The notes below the pieces were generated by a model that did not search any database, was not told the origin of the DNA, and was given only the letters and a program-made list of their open reading frames with translations. Shown in pieces: positions 50,875-58,629 of a DNA stretch of 64,000 nt (positions within the stretch are counted from its first letter, which is position 1; each line of letters begins with the position of its first letter). Source of the stretch: Filomicrobium sp. (GTDB lineage Bacteria > Pseudomonadota > Alphaproteobacteria > Rhizobiales > Hyphomicrobiaceae); the NCBI GenBank assembly GCA_017792465.1, contig CP051234.1:2884501-2948500 (forward strand), written 5' to 3'. The position numbers were made by a program, and so were the translations under genes.

Positions 50875-51774
50875 ATGTTCAATTGGAATGACGTTGTCCA
50901 TTTTCTAGCCCTAGCGCGACAGCGCAACCTTGCTTCGGCGGGCAAGCGTTTGAAGGTCGATGATACGACGGTCGGGCGCAGGGTTCGTGAACTCGAAGCG
51001 ACGTTGAACGTCAAGCTGTTTGCGCGCACCAAGTCGGGCTTCACTCTAACGGATGCCGGCCAGCGCTTGTTGGTTCACGCCGAAGCGATGGAAACCTATG
51101 CGCGTGAAATCTCCGCCGGCTTTAGTGGCTCTGACAATTCCCTTTCAGGGACGGTGCGCGTCGGCACTATGGAGGCATTCGGCAGTCTTTACCTGGCTGG
51201 ACGGTTGTCCGACCTGCATCGGGCGCATCCCGAAATCACCGTCGAGCTTGTCACCGCGTCGAACTGGATAAATCTCTCCAAGCGCGAAGCGGATATTCTG
51301 ATCAGCTTTCCAAAGCCCAACGGGCATCGCCTCATCTGCAAGCGGGTGGGCGAGTTTCAACTGTGTCTTTATGCGACGCCTGGCTATCTGGAAACGTTCG
51401 GTGAGCCCAAATCGCTTGGCGAATTGGAGAAGCACCGGTTTGTGGATTACATCTCCGACCTTGTTCAGATCCAAGCGGTGCGCTGGCTGTCGGATATTCT
51501 GCGCGAACCCAACGTCGTGTTTCGGTCTTCGAGCCTCGTCGCTCAGTATCACGCGGTTTTGTCAGGTCAGGGGATCGGCATGCTGCCGTCCTTCGTCGCG
51601 GCGCGTGACACGCGGCTGAGACCGATCCTGAAAAGCACCGCATCGGTGAAGCGTGATTTCTGGCTGTCGCTTCATGAAGAGCTCGCTCACATCGGGCGGG
51701 TTCTTGAGGTTGAGAATTTTCTGACCCGTCTCATTCAGGACGATCAGCCTTTTTTGACGGGGAATGCTCCCTAG
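50875..51774 (+). CDS. LysR-family regulator of the nitrile locus
   Basis: The 299-residue protein has a LysR winged helix (MFNWNDVVHFLALARQRNLA, DDTTVGRRVRELEATLNVKL) and effector lobes (LSGTVRVGTMEAFGSLYLAG; LSGQGIGMLPSFVAARDTR). The WNDVVHFLALAR and VDDTTVGRRV variants are common in LysR proteins that respond to aromatic or nitrogen compounds. Between nitrilase and the isonitrile-hydratase-like gene; likely regulates them and perhaps the liv operon through the 44514 palindrome. Confidence 0.85.
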   Translation: MFNWNDVVHFLALARQRNLASAGKRLKVDDTTVGRRVRELEATLNVKLFARTKSGFTLTDAGQRLLVHAEAMETYAREISAGFSGSDNSLSGTVRVGTMEAFGSLYLAGRLSDLHRAHPEITVELVTASNWINLSKREADILISFPKPNGHRLICKRVGEFQLCLYATPGYLETFGEPKSLGELEKHRFVDYISDLVQIQAVRWLSDILREPNVVFRSSSLVAQYHAVLSGQGIGMLPSFVAARDTRLRPILKSTASVKRDFWLSLHEELAHIGRVLEVENFLTRLIQDDQPFLTGNAP

Positions 51775-51799
51775 CTTTGCTTTTTTCGAGGAACGCCCG

Positions 51800-52501
51800 A
51801 TGGACCGCGAACTGCAAATTGGTTTCCTGCTCTTTCCGAACCTGACCCAGCTTGACCTGACGGGGCCTTACGAGGTGCTGGGCCGGCTGCCGGAGGCGAA
51901 AGTTCATCTGGCTTGGAAAACGCTTGATCCGGTTATTAGCGATACCGGTATGGCGATCCTGCCGGATACCACGTTGGAGGATTGCCCGCCGCTTGATTTG
52001 CTGTGCATCCCGGGTGGGCCGGGGGTCAATCCGCTGCTCAACGACGAAGCTGTTCTCGCGTTCGTTAAGCGCCAAGGTGCGCAGGCGAAGTACGTGACCT
52101 CGGTTTGTACGGGCGCTTTGGTTCTTGGGGCGGCTGGGCTGCTGGATGGCTACAAGGCGGCGACGCATTGGGCCTCCATGCATTTCCTTGAGAAGTTCGG
52201 TGCGACGGCGACGAACGCGCGCGTCGTTATCGATCGTAATCGCATCACCGGGGGCGGTGTGACGGCCGGCATCGATTTCGGTTTGGTCGTCGGCGCGCAG
52301 TTGAGGGGCGAACTCACGGCGCAACGCATTCAGCTTTATCTGGAATACAATCCCGAGCCGCCGTTTCGTTCGGGCTCGCCGGACACTGCGCCGGGCGAAG
52401 TCCTCTCCGCTTTCAAAGACGCTGCGAAGGTGATGCTCGAAGAGCGCGCCGAAGCCGTTGCGCGCGCCAGTGCACGCTTGTCACTTGGGGCAGATGGTTA
52501 A
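51800..52501 (+). CDS. inhA: DJ-1/PfpI protein, isonitrile hydratase-like
   Basis: The 233-residue protein matches Pseudomonas putida isonitrile hydratase in pattern: LQIGFLLFPNLTQLDLTGPY, PGGPGVNPLL, KYVTSVCTGALVLGAAGLL with the nucleophile C103, ITGGGVTAGIDFGL and the distinctive end PPFRSGSPDTAPGEVL. That enzyme turns isonitriles into N-formamides. Start ATG 51800 (MDRELQIGF). Placed after nitrilase and LysR, it makes a nitrile/isonitrile use locus. Related DJ-1 AraC-type N-terminal domains exist, but there is no AraC DNA-binding part here. Confidence 0.82.
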   Translation: MDRELQIGFLLFPNLTQLDLTGPYEVLGRLPEAKVHLAWKTLDPVISDTGMAILPDTTLEDCPPLDLLCIPGGPGVNPLLNDEAVLAFVKRQGAQAKYVTSVCTGALVLGAAGLLDGYKAATHWASMHFLEKFGATATNARVVIDRNRITGGGVTAGIDFGLVVGAQLRGELTAQRIQLYLEYNPEPPFRSGSPDTAPGEVLSAFKDAAKVMLEERAEAVARASARLSLGADG

Positions 52502-52568
52502 GCCCGTCGTGCGTTCGAAGGAAACCTGTCGAAATCACATCCAATCAGTTTAAGCGGAGCAGTCGATC

Positions 52569-52973
52569 ATGACGTCAGAGGCTTTGACACAGGGCGTTCA
52601 TCACGTGGGGCTGACGGTTCCCAATGTTGGGATGGTGGCGGCGTTTTTCGAGGCCACGCTCGGCTTCAAACGCGTGCGGGAAGTGCCCGAGTATCCGGCA
52701 ATTTTCGTCAGCGATGGAACGGTGATGCTGACGCTCTGGCAGGCGACCGATCCTCAAAGCGCGACGCCGTTTGACCGCAAGAAGGTGATCGGGCTTCATC
52801 ACTTGGCGCTGAAAGTTGATCCAAATGTTTTGGAGGATCTTTATCAGAAGGTCGCTGCGGCAGATGACGTGAAAATAGAATTTTCGCCGGAGCCACTGCG
52901 CGGCGGGCCGATCCGACACATGATGTGTCACATCCCCGGGGGTATCCGTCTAGAGCTTATTGGTGTCGATTAG
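52569..52973 (+). CDS. VOC (glyoxalase/dioxygenase) superfamily protein
   Basis: A 134-residue single VOC module: GVHHVGLTVPNVGMVAAFFE start, FVSDGTVMLTLWQAT, IGLHHLALKVD and a C-terminal HIPGGIRLELIGVD. His and Glu positions for a metal site are present (HH, LHH, E). Such proteins are isomerases, dioxygenases or resistance proteins. It follows the isonitrile-hydratase-like gene on the same strand by 67 bases and may process its product. Role unknown. Confidence 0.8.
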   Translation: MTSEALTQGVHHVGLTVPNVGMVAAFFEATLGFKRVREVPEYPAIFVSDGTVMLTLWQATDPQSATPFDRKKVIGLHHLALKVDPNVLEDLYQKVAAADDVKIEFSPEPLRGGPIRHMMCHIPGGIRLELIGVD

Positions 52974-53035
52974 GTCCGCTGCGTCGGCCCGTCTGGTCGC
53001 CGCGATAGGCAAACCGTTGTTTCAGGAGAAGCCCT

Positions 53036-54031
53036 GTGTCATCTGGTGATGAACCTCAAAACGCTGATCCCGATCTTTGGCACGCCGGTGAGCGGTCGAT
53101 GCAGGAGATGGTTGGTGTTCGCGTGGCGATGGAGAAAAGCGGGGAAGTCGTTCTGAGGGACTTCATGCCGCCTCAGCACCGGCAATTCTTTGCGGAGCGG
53201 CAGCAAATCTTTCTGGGTGTACTGGATAGGGACGGTTGGCCATGGGCGACGGTGCTTGAAGGGAAAGTTGGTTTTCTATCCACTCCTGACCCGCAGGTTC
53301 TGGCGATCGATGCGATACCGTTGGATGCCGATCCTGCGCGCGCGGGGATCGTCGATGGTGCGCCGATTGGTGGGTTGGGGATTGAATTTGCGACGCGTCG
53401 GCGCAACCGGATTAACGGCACGGTCCAGGTCAGTGAAGGTGCGTCTGCCTTCAGGGTTCAAGTGACGCAGAGTTTCGGCAACTGTCCGAAGTATATCCAA
53501 GCCCGGCATCTCGCTTCGGAACCGACATCGGCGACGATGATCGAAGTCCCGGAGGCAAGTGGGGTTCAGCACCTCTCGTCACTGTCACCGGAGCATGTCG
53601 CACTGATCGAGGCTGCGGATACGTTCTTTATCGCGAGCCGGTCTGCTTGGCCGGGCCTGACGCGGAGCGAGGGCCTTGATGTTTCGCATCGCGGCGGGCT
53701 TCCAGGCTTCGTTGTGGTCGAGAACGAAAAGCGGCTGGCCTTCCCCGATTATCGCGGGAACTTTTTCTTCAACACGCTCGGCAACCTTTTGTCCGATGAG
53801 CGATGCGGGCTCTTGTTCATGGATTTCGAGACCGGCACCGTTCTGCAATTGGCCGGTCGCGGGCACGTTTTGAGTGATGAGAAAGATCGGCAGAACTGGC
53901 CGGGGGCGGAGCGGGTGATTGCGGTCGAGATCGAACAGATCGCTTACGCTCCATCGCGCTTGAAGACGCGGTACACGTTCGGCGACTTTGCACGGCAGCT
54001 CGTGCGGCTAGCTGAAAGTGGTGGCTTCTGA
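53036..54031 (+). CDS. Pyridoxamine 5'-phosphate oxidase-fold protein, 331 residues
   Basis: GTG start at 53036 behind CAGGAGAAG. The sequence has a flavin-binding split-barrel layout: DRDGWPWATVLEGKVGFLST, ATRRRNRINGTVQV, then a second module with DTFFIASRSA, FVVVENEKRLAFPDYRGNFF and LFMDFETGTVLQLAGRG. So it is likely a two-module FMN-binding oxidoreductase; fused to ferredoxin-type domains in some relatives, not here. Lies at the end of the nitrile locus; function unknown. Confidence 0.75.
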   Translation: MSSGDEPQNADPDLWHAGERSMQEMVGVRVAMEKSGEVVLRDFMPPQHRQFFAERQQIFLGVLDRDGWPWATVLEGKVGFLSTPDPQVLAIDAIPLDADPARAGIVDGAPIGGLGIEFATRRRNRINGTVQVSEGASAFRVQVTQSFGNCPKYIQARHLASEPTSATMIEVPEASGVQHLSSLSPEHVALIEAADTFFIASRSAWPGLTRSEGLDVSHRGGLPGFVVVENEKRLAFPDYRGNFFFNTLGNLLSDERCGLLFMDFETGTVLQLAGRGHVLSDEKDRQNWPGAERVIAVEIEQIAYAPSRLKTRYTFGDFARQLVRLAESGGF

Positions 54032-54192
54032 CACGCGTTGGGCCAGGCCATCGACTTCGTGGTTTTTGCCGTGAGCTGATAAGGCCGGCAAAGCAAATCG
54101 AATTCCTGGCATCTTTATCTGCTAAGCTCCCGCTCGTTGCAGACGGGGTGGCCGAAAGCTTTTAAGAGGCTGATGCCAGAAGGAGCCTTTCC

Positions 54193-54930
54193 ATGTTGGA
54201 AATCAATATCGATGCGGAAGACAAACTCGTCACGGTTCATCCGACGGGTGCCCTAACCAAGGAAGATTTCTCCGAGCTCACCGCAAAGGTCAACGACTTC
54301 ATCAATACGCACGATGTGGTGCCCAATTTGCTCATCGTTGCGAAGAGCTTTCCTTATTGGGACAGTTTCGCGGCGATGCTTGCCCACGCGGAATTCGTGA
54401 AAGGGCACCAGAAGGTTGTCCGCAAGGTCGCCATTGTCGGCGACGGGTTTGCATTCTCAATTCTGCCGTCGTTTGCCGACCATTTCGTCTCGGCGAAGAT
54501 CCGTCATTTTGCCGGCGACAAGACGGAGCAGGCGCGCCAATGGGTGATCGCGGAAGAGGACCACCCAGGTGCGTTTGAGTTGATCGAGGGGTTACCCTCG
54601 GATGTGATCGCCTTCAAGGTGCGGGGCACCATCACATCGCAGGACTATAAAGAGATGCTGACGCCGCTTGTCGAAGAACGGCTGAAGGAGCACGACAAGC
54701 TCAAGGTGCTCGCCGTTTTCGATCAGGATTTCGGATCGTTTACGGCCGGCGCGATGTGGGACGATGCGCGTCTCGGCTTCATGCACTATGCCGACTTTTC
54801 CAAGATCGCGATTGTCAGCGATGTTACCTGGATCCGCGGTGCCTCGAAGTTCTTTTCGCCGTTGATGGCAGCGCAGCTTCACGTCTTCGACTTGAATCAG
54901 CTTGACGATGCCAAAAAGTGGCTCAGTTGA
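54193..54930 (+). CDS. Double SpoIIAA-like (STAS-type) protein
   Basis: The 245-residue protein contains two SpoIIAA-like domains in tandem: residues about 1-120 (MLEINIDAEDKLVTVHPTGA, KEDFSELTAKVNDFINTHD, FPYWDSFAAMLAHAEFVKGH) and 130-245 (GLPSDVIAFKVRGTITSQDY, KMLTPLVEERLKEH-like, FTAGAMWDDARLGFMHYADF). This family (formerly DUF3478) folds like STAS anti-sigma antagonists but lacks the phosphorylatable serine context; single-domain members are more common. Start behind AAGGAG. Stand-alone between the nitrile locus and a HAD gene. Confidence 0.75.
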   Translation: MLEINIDAEDKLVTVHPTGALTKEDFSELTAKVNDFINTHDVVPNLLIVAKSFPYWDSFAAMLAHAEFVKGHQKVVRKVAIVGDGFAFSILPSFADHFVSAKIRHFAGDKTEQARQWVIAEEDHPGAFELIEGLPSDVIAFKVRGTITSQDYKEMLTPLVEERLKEHDKLKVLAVFDQDFGSFTAGAMWDDARLGFMHYADFSKIAIVSDVTWIRGASKFFSPLMAAQLHVFDLNQLDDAKKWLS

Positions 54931-54982
54931 TGTGAGGCGGCATCGGCAATCAGGACCGGCGCCTCTTGATGTTGTTTCCTCC

Positions 54983-55756
54983 TCAGTTCCGGTTGGCTAG
55001 GATCCATTCGACGGCTGCTGATAGATCGTCAACGGTGGCCGTCGGGTGCGGATCGAAACGGGTATCGTCGCCGTCTTTGAACTTGCCGGTGCGGACCAGG
55101 AGGGCGGCACCCAGGCCGCACGACAATGCGCCTGCGACGTCGGCCTCGGCATCGTCACCGACCATGACGGCGCTCTCGGGTGGGCATGGGATACTTGCCA
55201 GAACCGATTTGAAGAACTCCGGCGCGGGCTTGCCGAGTATGAACGCCTGCTTGCCGGTGGCGAATTCGAGAGCCGCAACGAACGGTCCGGCATCAAGGCT
55301 CAGTTTGCCGTCGCGGTCCTTGAATGTCCGGTTCTTCGCCAAGGCCAGTAGCTCAGCGCCGTCGACGAGGTCTCGGAAGACGTCGTTGAGGTTCGCGTAG
55401 TTGAAGTCATGCTCGGCATCGCCAATGATGACGGCATGCCCTTCGGTTTTTTCAGGCGTTGGGAACTCGTCCTTCAATGCGGGGTGTACGAGCAGGGACG
55501 TGCTGCAGGAATAGGCCGCGAGCCAGGTGTTGGCGGCATCGACCGGGGTGAAGAGTTCGTCATCGGCAACATTGAGGCCGATCGCGGAGAGTTCGCGGAT
55601 AATTGCCTGTCGCGGTTTGCGGGTAGTGTTCGTCACGAAGCGGATAGGCAAATGCGCCGCGCGCAGCCGGGCGATTGCCTCAAGGGCTCCCGCAATGGCG
55701 TGGTCGCCTTCGTAGACGACTCCGGAGAGGTCAAGCAACACTCCTTGAACCGTCAT
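54983..55756 (-). CDS. HAD-superfamily phosphatase, LHPP-like subfamily IIA
   Basis: The 257-residue protein has the HAD motifs: VLLDLSGVVYEGDHAI (motif I; the second Asp replaced by Ser as in LHPP proteins), FVTNTTRKPR (motif II), KPAPEFFKSVL (Lys) and VMVGDDAEADVAGAL (motif IV). Subfamily IIA cap domain in the middle. LHPP-type enzymes act on phospholysine, phosphohistidine or pyrophosphate; the substrate is uncertain. Convergent with the SpoIIAA gene and separate from gdh by 150 bases. Confidence 0.82.
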   Translation of the reverse strand: MTVQGVLLDLSGVVYEGDHAIAGALEAIARLRAAHLPIRFVTNTTRKPRQAIIRELSAIGLNVADDELFTPVDAANTWLAAYSCSTSLLVHPALKDEFPTPEKTEGHAVIIGDAEHDFNYANLNDVFRDLVDGAELLALAKNRTFKDRDGKLSLDAGPFVAALEFATGKQAFILGKPAPEFFKSVLASIPCPPESAVMVGDDAEADVAGALSCGLGAALLVRTGKFKDGDDTRFDPHPTATVDDLSAAVEWILANRN

Positions 55757-55908
55757 TCGTTCAGCCCATCATGCTGTTCAACGCGACATGAGAGTTCCTT
55801 CTCGCCAGCTGACGCTCACACAGAAATGGCTGAAGCTCAAGATTGCATTAAATTGCCACCTATGCGGGGCGTGTTGATGGTGCCGCCGGATCGGTTGGGA
55901 GCGCCGTT

Positions 55909-57315
55909 CTACAGGCCGATCACTTCGTAGGCTCCGACAATGCGTCGGATGGCGATGGTGAAGGCTGCGGTTCGGAAATCCAGAAGTTCATCGCCGACGC
56001 GGCGGGCTTCGGAAATTTCCTGGTAAGCGCCGCGCATCATCTCATCGAGTCCTGATCTGACGAGGTCGACTTCGCGTGCGCCATCGAGAAACGCGCGAGC
56101 GGTATCGGCTGGAAACTGGGCGCCGGTCATCGCTTCCAGAGACTTGGCGAGCATGCGATGGCTGGTCTCGTGGTGACGCCGCTCCATCAATCCAAACGGG
56201 ATGTGCGTAAGGTTTTTCACCCACTCGAAGTAACTGACAACGACACCGCCGGCGTTGACGTAGAGATCGGGCAGGACCGTGATACCGCGCTCGCGCAGAA
56301 TGCGGTCGCCTTCGAATGTGGTTGGACCATTGGCGGCTTCGACGACGAGCTTGGCTTTGATGTGCGGGGCGTTCTGGTCGTTGATGACGCCTTCCATGGC
56401 TGCGGGAATGAAGATGTCGCAGTCTTCGGTGATGAGGCTTGACCCATCGGCGATAACGTCGGCCCCAGCAAAACCGGTGACGCCGCCTGTCTCGGTAATA
56501 TGCCGTTTGACAGCTTCGACATCGAGGCCGTCAGGACTGTAGACAGCGCCGTCGCGTTCGATGATGCCGATGATCTTGCAGCCATCTTCCTGCGACAAGA
56601 ATGAAGCTGCGTGATAGCCGACGTTGCCGAGGCCCTGGATGATGACGCGCTTATTTTCCAAGCCTTCCGAGAGACCGCTGGCGGTGACATCTGCAGGCGA
56701 TCGGAAGAACTCCTGAATGGCGTACTGGACGCCGCGTCCCGTCGCCTCGACGCGTCCATCGATGCCTCCGGCAGCGAGAGGTTTGCCCGTGACGCAGGCG
56801 AAGGCGTTGATGTCGGTCGGTGCCCAGCGGCGGTATTCGTCGGTCATCCAGATCATGGTGCGTTCGTTGGTGCCCATGTCAGGTGCGGGGACGTTTTGGC
56901 TGGGTGACAGGAAACCGTGTCGTGCGAGTTCCTGGGTGAAGCGGCGGGTGATCTTTTCGAGTTCCTCGGTCGTCCATTCGCGCGGATCGATCCTGAGCGC
57001 GCCTTTGGAGCCGCCAAACGGCAGGCCCATCAAAGCGCACTTGTAGGTCATCAGCGCTGCGAGGGCCTCGACTTCCTCCTGATCGGTATTGGAGGCGTAG
57101 CGGATCCCGCCTTTGGCCGGGCTGACGTGAGTCGAGTGGACCGCGCGCCAGCCAGTGAAGGTCTGCATTCGGCCGCGCAGGCGGACGCCGAAGCGCACGA
57201 CATAGGTGGCGTTGCAGACGCGGATTTTTTCCGACAGACCGTCCTGCATCGTTACGTGCTGAGCGGCGGAATTGAATTGGCGGTCAACGTCGTCGAGAAA
57301 TGCTTTGCCTGTCAT
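55909..57315 (-). CDS. Glutamate/leucine-type dehydrogenase (Glu/Leu/Phe/Val family)
   Basis: The 468-residue NAD(P)-dependent amino-acid dehydrogenase has STHVSPAKGGIRY, MTYKCALMGLPFGGSKGA with the catalytic Lys, QNVPAPDMGTNERTM, GLGNVGYHAASFL and PAAMEGVIN, all characteristic of glutamate dehydrogenase family members. Start ATG 57315 follows CAGGAG; an ATG at 57348 is open too. It makes or breaks down glutamate with ammonia. Its position next to the NAGGN osmolyte operon, which consumes glutamine, suggests a supply link, although the operon is separated by 182 bases and may be independent. Confidence 0.88.
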   Translation of the reverse strand: MTGKAFLDDVDRQFNSAAQHVTMQDGLSEKIRVCNATYVVRFGVRLRGRMQTFTGWRAVHSTHVSPAKGGIRYASNTDQEEVEALAALMTYKCALMGLPFGGSKGALRIDPREWTTEELEKITRRFTQELARHGFLSPSQNVPAPDMGTNERTMIWMTDEYRRWAPTDINAFACVTGKPLAAGGIDGRVEATGRGVQYAIQEFFRSPADVTASGLSEGLENKRVIIQGLGNVGYHAASFLSQEDGCKIIGIIERDGAVYSPDGLDVEAVKRHITETGGVTGFAGADVIADGSSLITEDCDIFIPAAMEGVINDQNAPHIKAKLVVEAANGPTTFEGDRILRERGITVLPDLYVNAGGVVVSYFEWVKNLTHIPFGLMERRHHETSHRMLAKSLEAMTGAQFPADTARAFLDGAREVDLVRSGLDEMMRGAYQEISEARRVGDELLDFRTAAFTIAIRRIVGAYEVIGL

Positions 57316-57497
57316 GCGATGCTCCTGGGGTGGCAGGTGTTGCGTCATTAGGCGGCCGAATTATCGGCTTCAGCATACACCGTCGGGGCGGTCGACCGGA
57401 ACAGGCAAAGTAGGATCAGTTCGTCGGATCAAAAGAGTGTGACGCTGCGAAAGTTTCTGCAGCGCCACATTTCAAAATGCCGGGAACAGCTTGGGCA

Positions 57498-58616
57498 TCA
57501 GGATTCATCGGCGGCGGGAAAATCACCAACCGGTCCGATTGGCTTTTCATCGCGTTCGAACAGCGCCGGGCTCTGCATGTAAAGCACGAGGAGGCGCGAG
57601 AGCGCGTGGAGCGAATCGATGTGCGTGCGCTCGAAGCCGTGCGAAGCATCAAGTCCGAAACAAACTAGTGCGGTGCGGATATCGTTGCCGGCCTCAAGCG
57701 CTGCTGCGGAATCACTGCGGTAGTGATTGAACACGTCGCGGCTGTGTTCGATGCCGAACCGCTTGCAGAGGCTGATCAGGCTGCGCGTCAGGTGGTAATC
57801 GAACGGTCCCGTCGAATCCTGCATTGCGATCGTTACGCCGTAGTCGCAGGTGTACTGGACGGATGCGATCGTGCCGTTGTCGACGGATAGCAGTTCGGCG
57901 ACATCGCCATGCAGGACGTGCGAGGCGCCGACGCCGACTTCTTCAGAAATCGTGAACAGCAAATGGCAGTCCATCGGCAGCAGCATCTGGTTGTCGACGA
58001 TGGCCTTGGCGGCTGCGAGCTTTGCTGCAACACCGGCCTTGTTGTCGAGATGGCGCGAGCAGATGAAGCCGTTCGGCGCGAAGAAGGGTTGGGTTTCGAT
58101 GGCGATAAGGTCGCCGACATGAATGCCCAGTTCGCGGACATCCTTTTCGTTCGAGATCCGTGCATCGAGTCTCAGTTCAAGGTTTTCCCAGGAGCTGGGC
58201 TGGGTATCGATGTCGTCGCCGTAGGTGTGACCGGATGCCTTCAACGGGAGGATCGTTCCCGTGGTGCGGATATTGTTGTCGGAAAACACCGTACAGCGCG
58301 CGCCTTCGGCAAAGCGGGCTGACCAGCTGCCGACGGCGGAAATCCGCGGCCAACCATTGGCGGCGTGGAAGCCTTTGATGATGGCGCCGAGTGTGTCGAC
58401 GTGGGTGACGATGGCGCGGTCAGGCGTCTCGCGCTTGCCTTTCAGATCGGCGCGGATGGCGCCTCTGCGCGTCAACTCGAAGGGAATTTTCAGCTCTTCC
58501 AATTCGCGGCAAACATAGCCGACTGCCAAGTCGGTCATGCCGGTCGGGCTTGGGATGTCGAGCAGTCCTTCCAAGATGCGGCGCAGGTAAGTTACGTCGA
58601 TATCTAAGTCTTTCAC
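57498..58616 (-). CDS. M42-family peptidase of the NAGGN osmoprotectant operon
   Basis: The 372-residue protein is an M42-type metallopeptidase: IPSPTGMTDLAVGYVCREL, AIVTHVDTLGAII (His ligand), RHLDNKAGVAAK (Asp), FTISEEVGVGASHV (Glu pair) and FGLDASHGFERTH (C-terminal His). M42 members are aminopeptidases; the version in operons with N-acetylglutaminylglutamine synthetase is thought to turn over the dipeptide osmolyte. It follows ngg by 13 bases on the same strand, as in other Hyphomicrobiales. Confidence 0.88.
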   Translation of the reverse strand: MKDLDIDVTYLRRILEGLLDIPSPTGMTDLAVGYVCRELEELKIPFELTRRGAIRADLKGKRETPDRAIVTHVDTLGAIIKGFHAANGWPRISAVGSWSARFAEGARCTVFSDNNIRTTGTILPLKASGHTYGDDIDTQPSSWENLELRLDARISNEKDVRELGIHVGDLIAIETQPFFAPNGFICSRHLDNKAGVAAKLAAAKAIVDNQMLLPMDCHLLFTISEEVGVGASHVLHGDVAELLSVDNGTIASVQYTCDYGVTIAMQDSTGPFDYHLTRSLISLCKRFGIEHSRDVFNHYRSDSAAALEAGNDIRTALVCFGLDASHGFERTHIDSLHALSRLLVLYMQSPALFERDEKPIGPVGDFPAADES

Positions 58617-58629
58617 CTGCTATTTCCCC

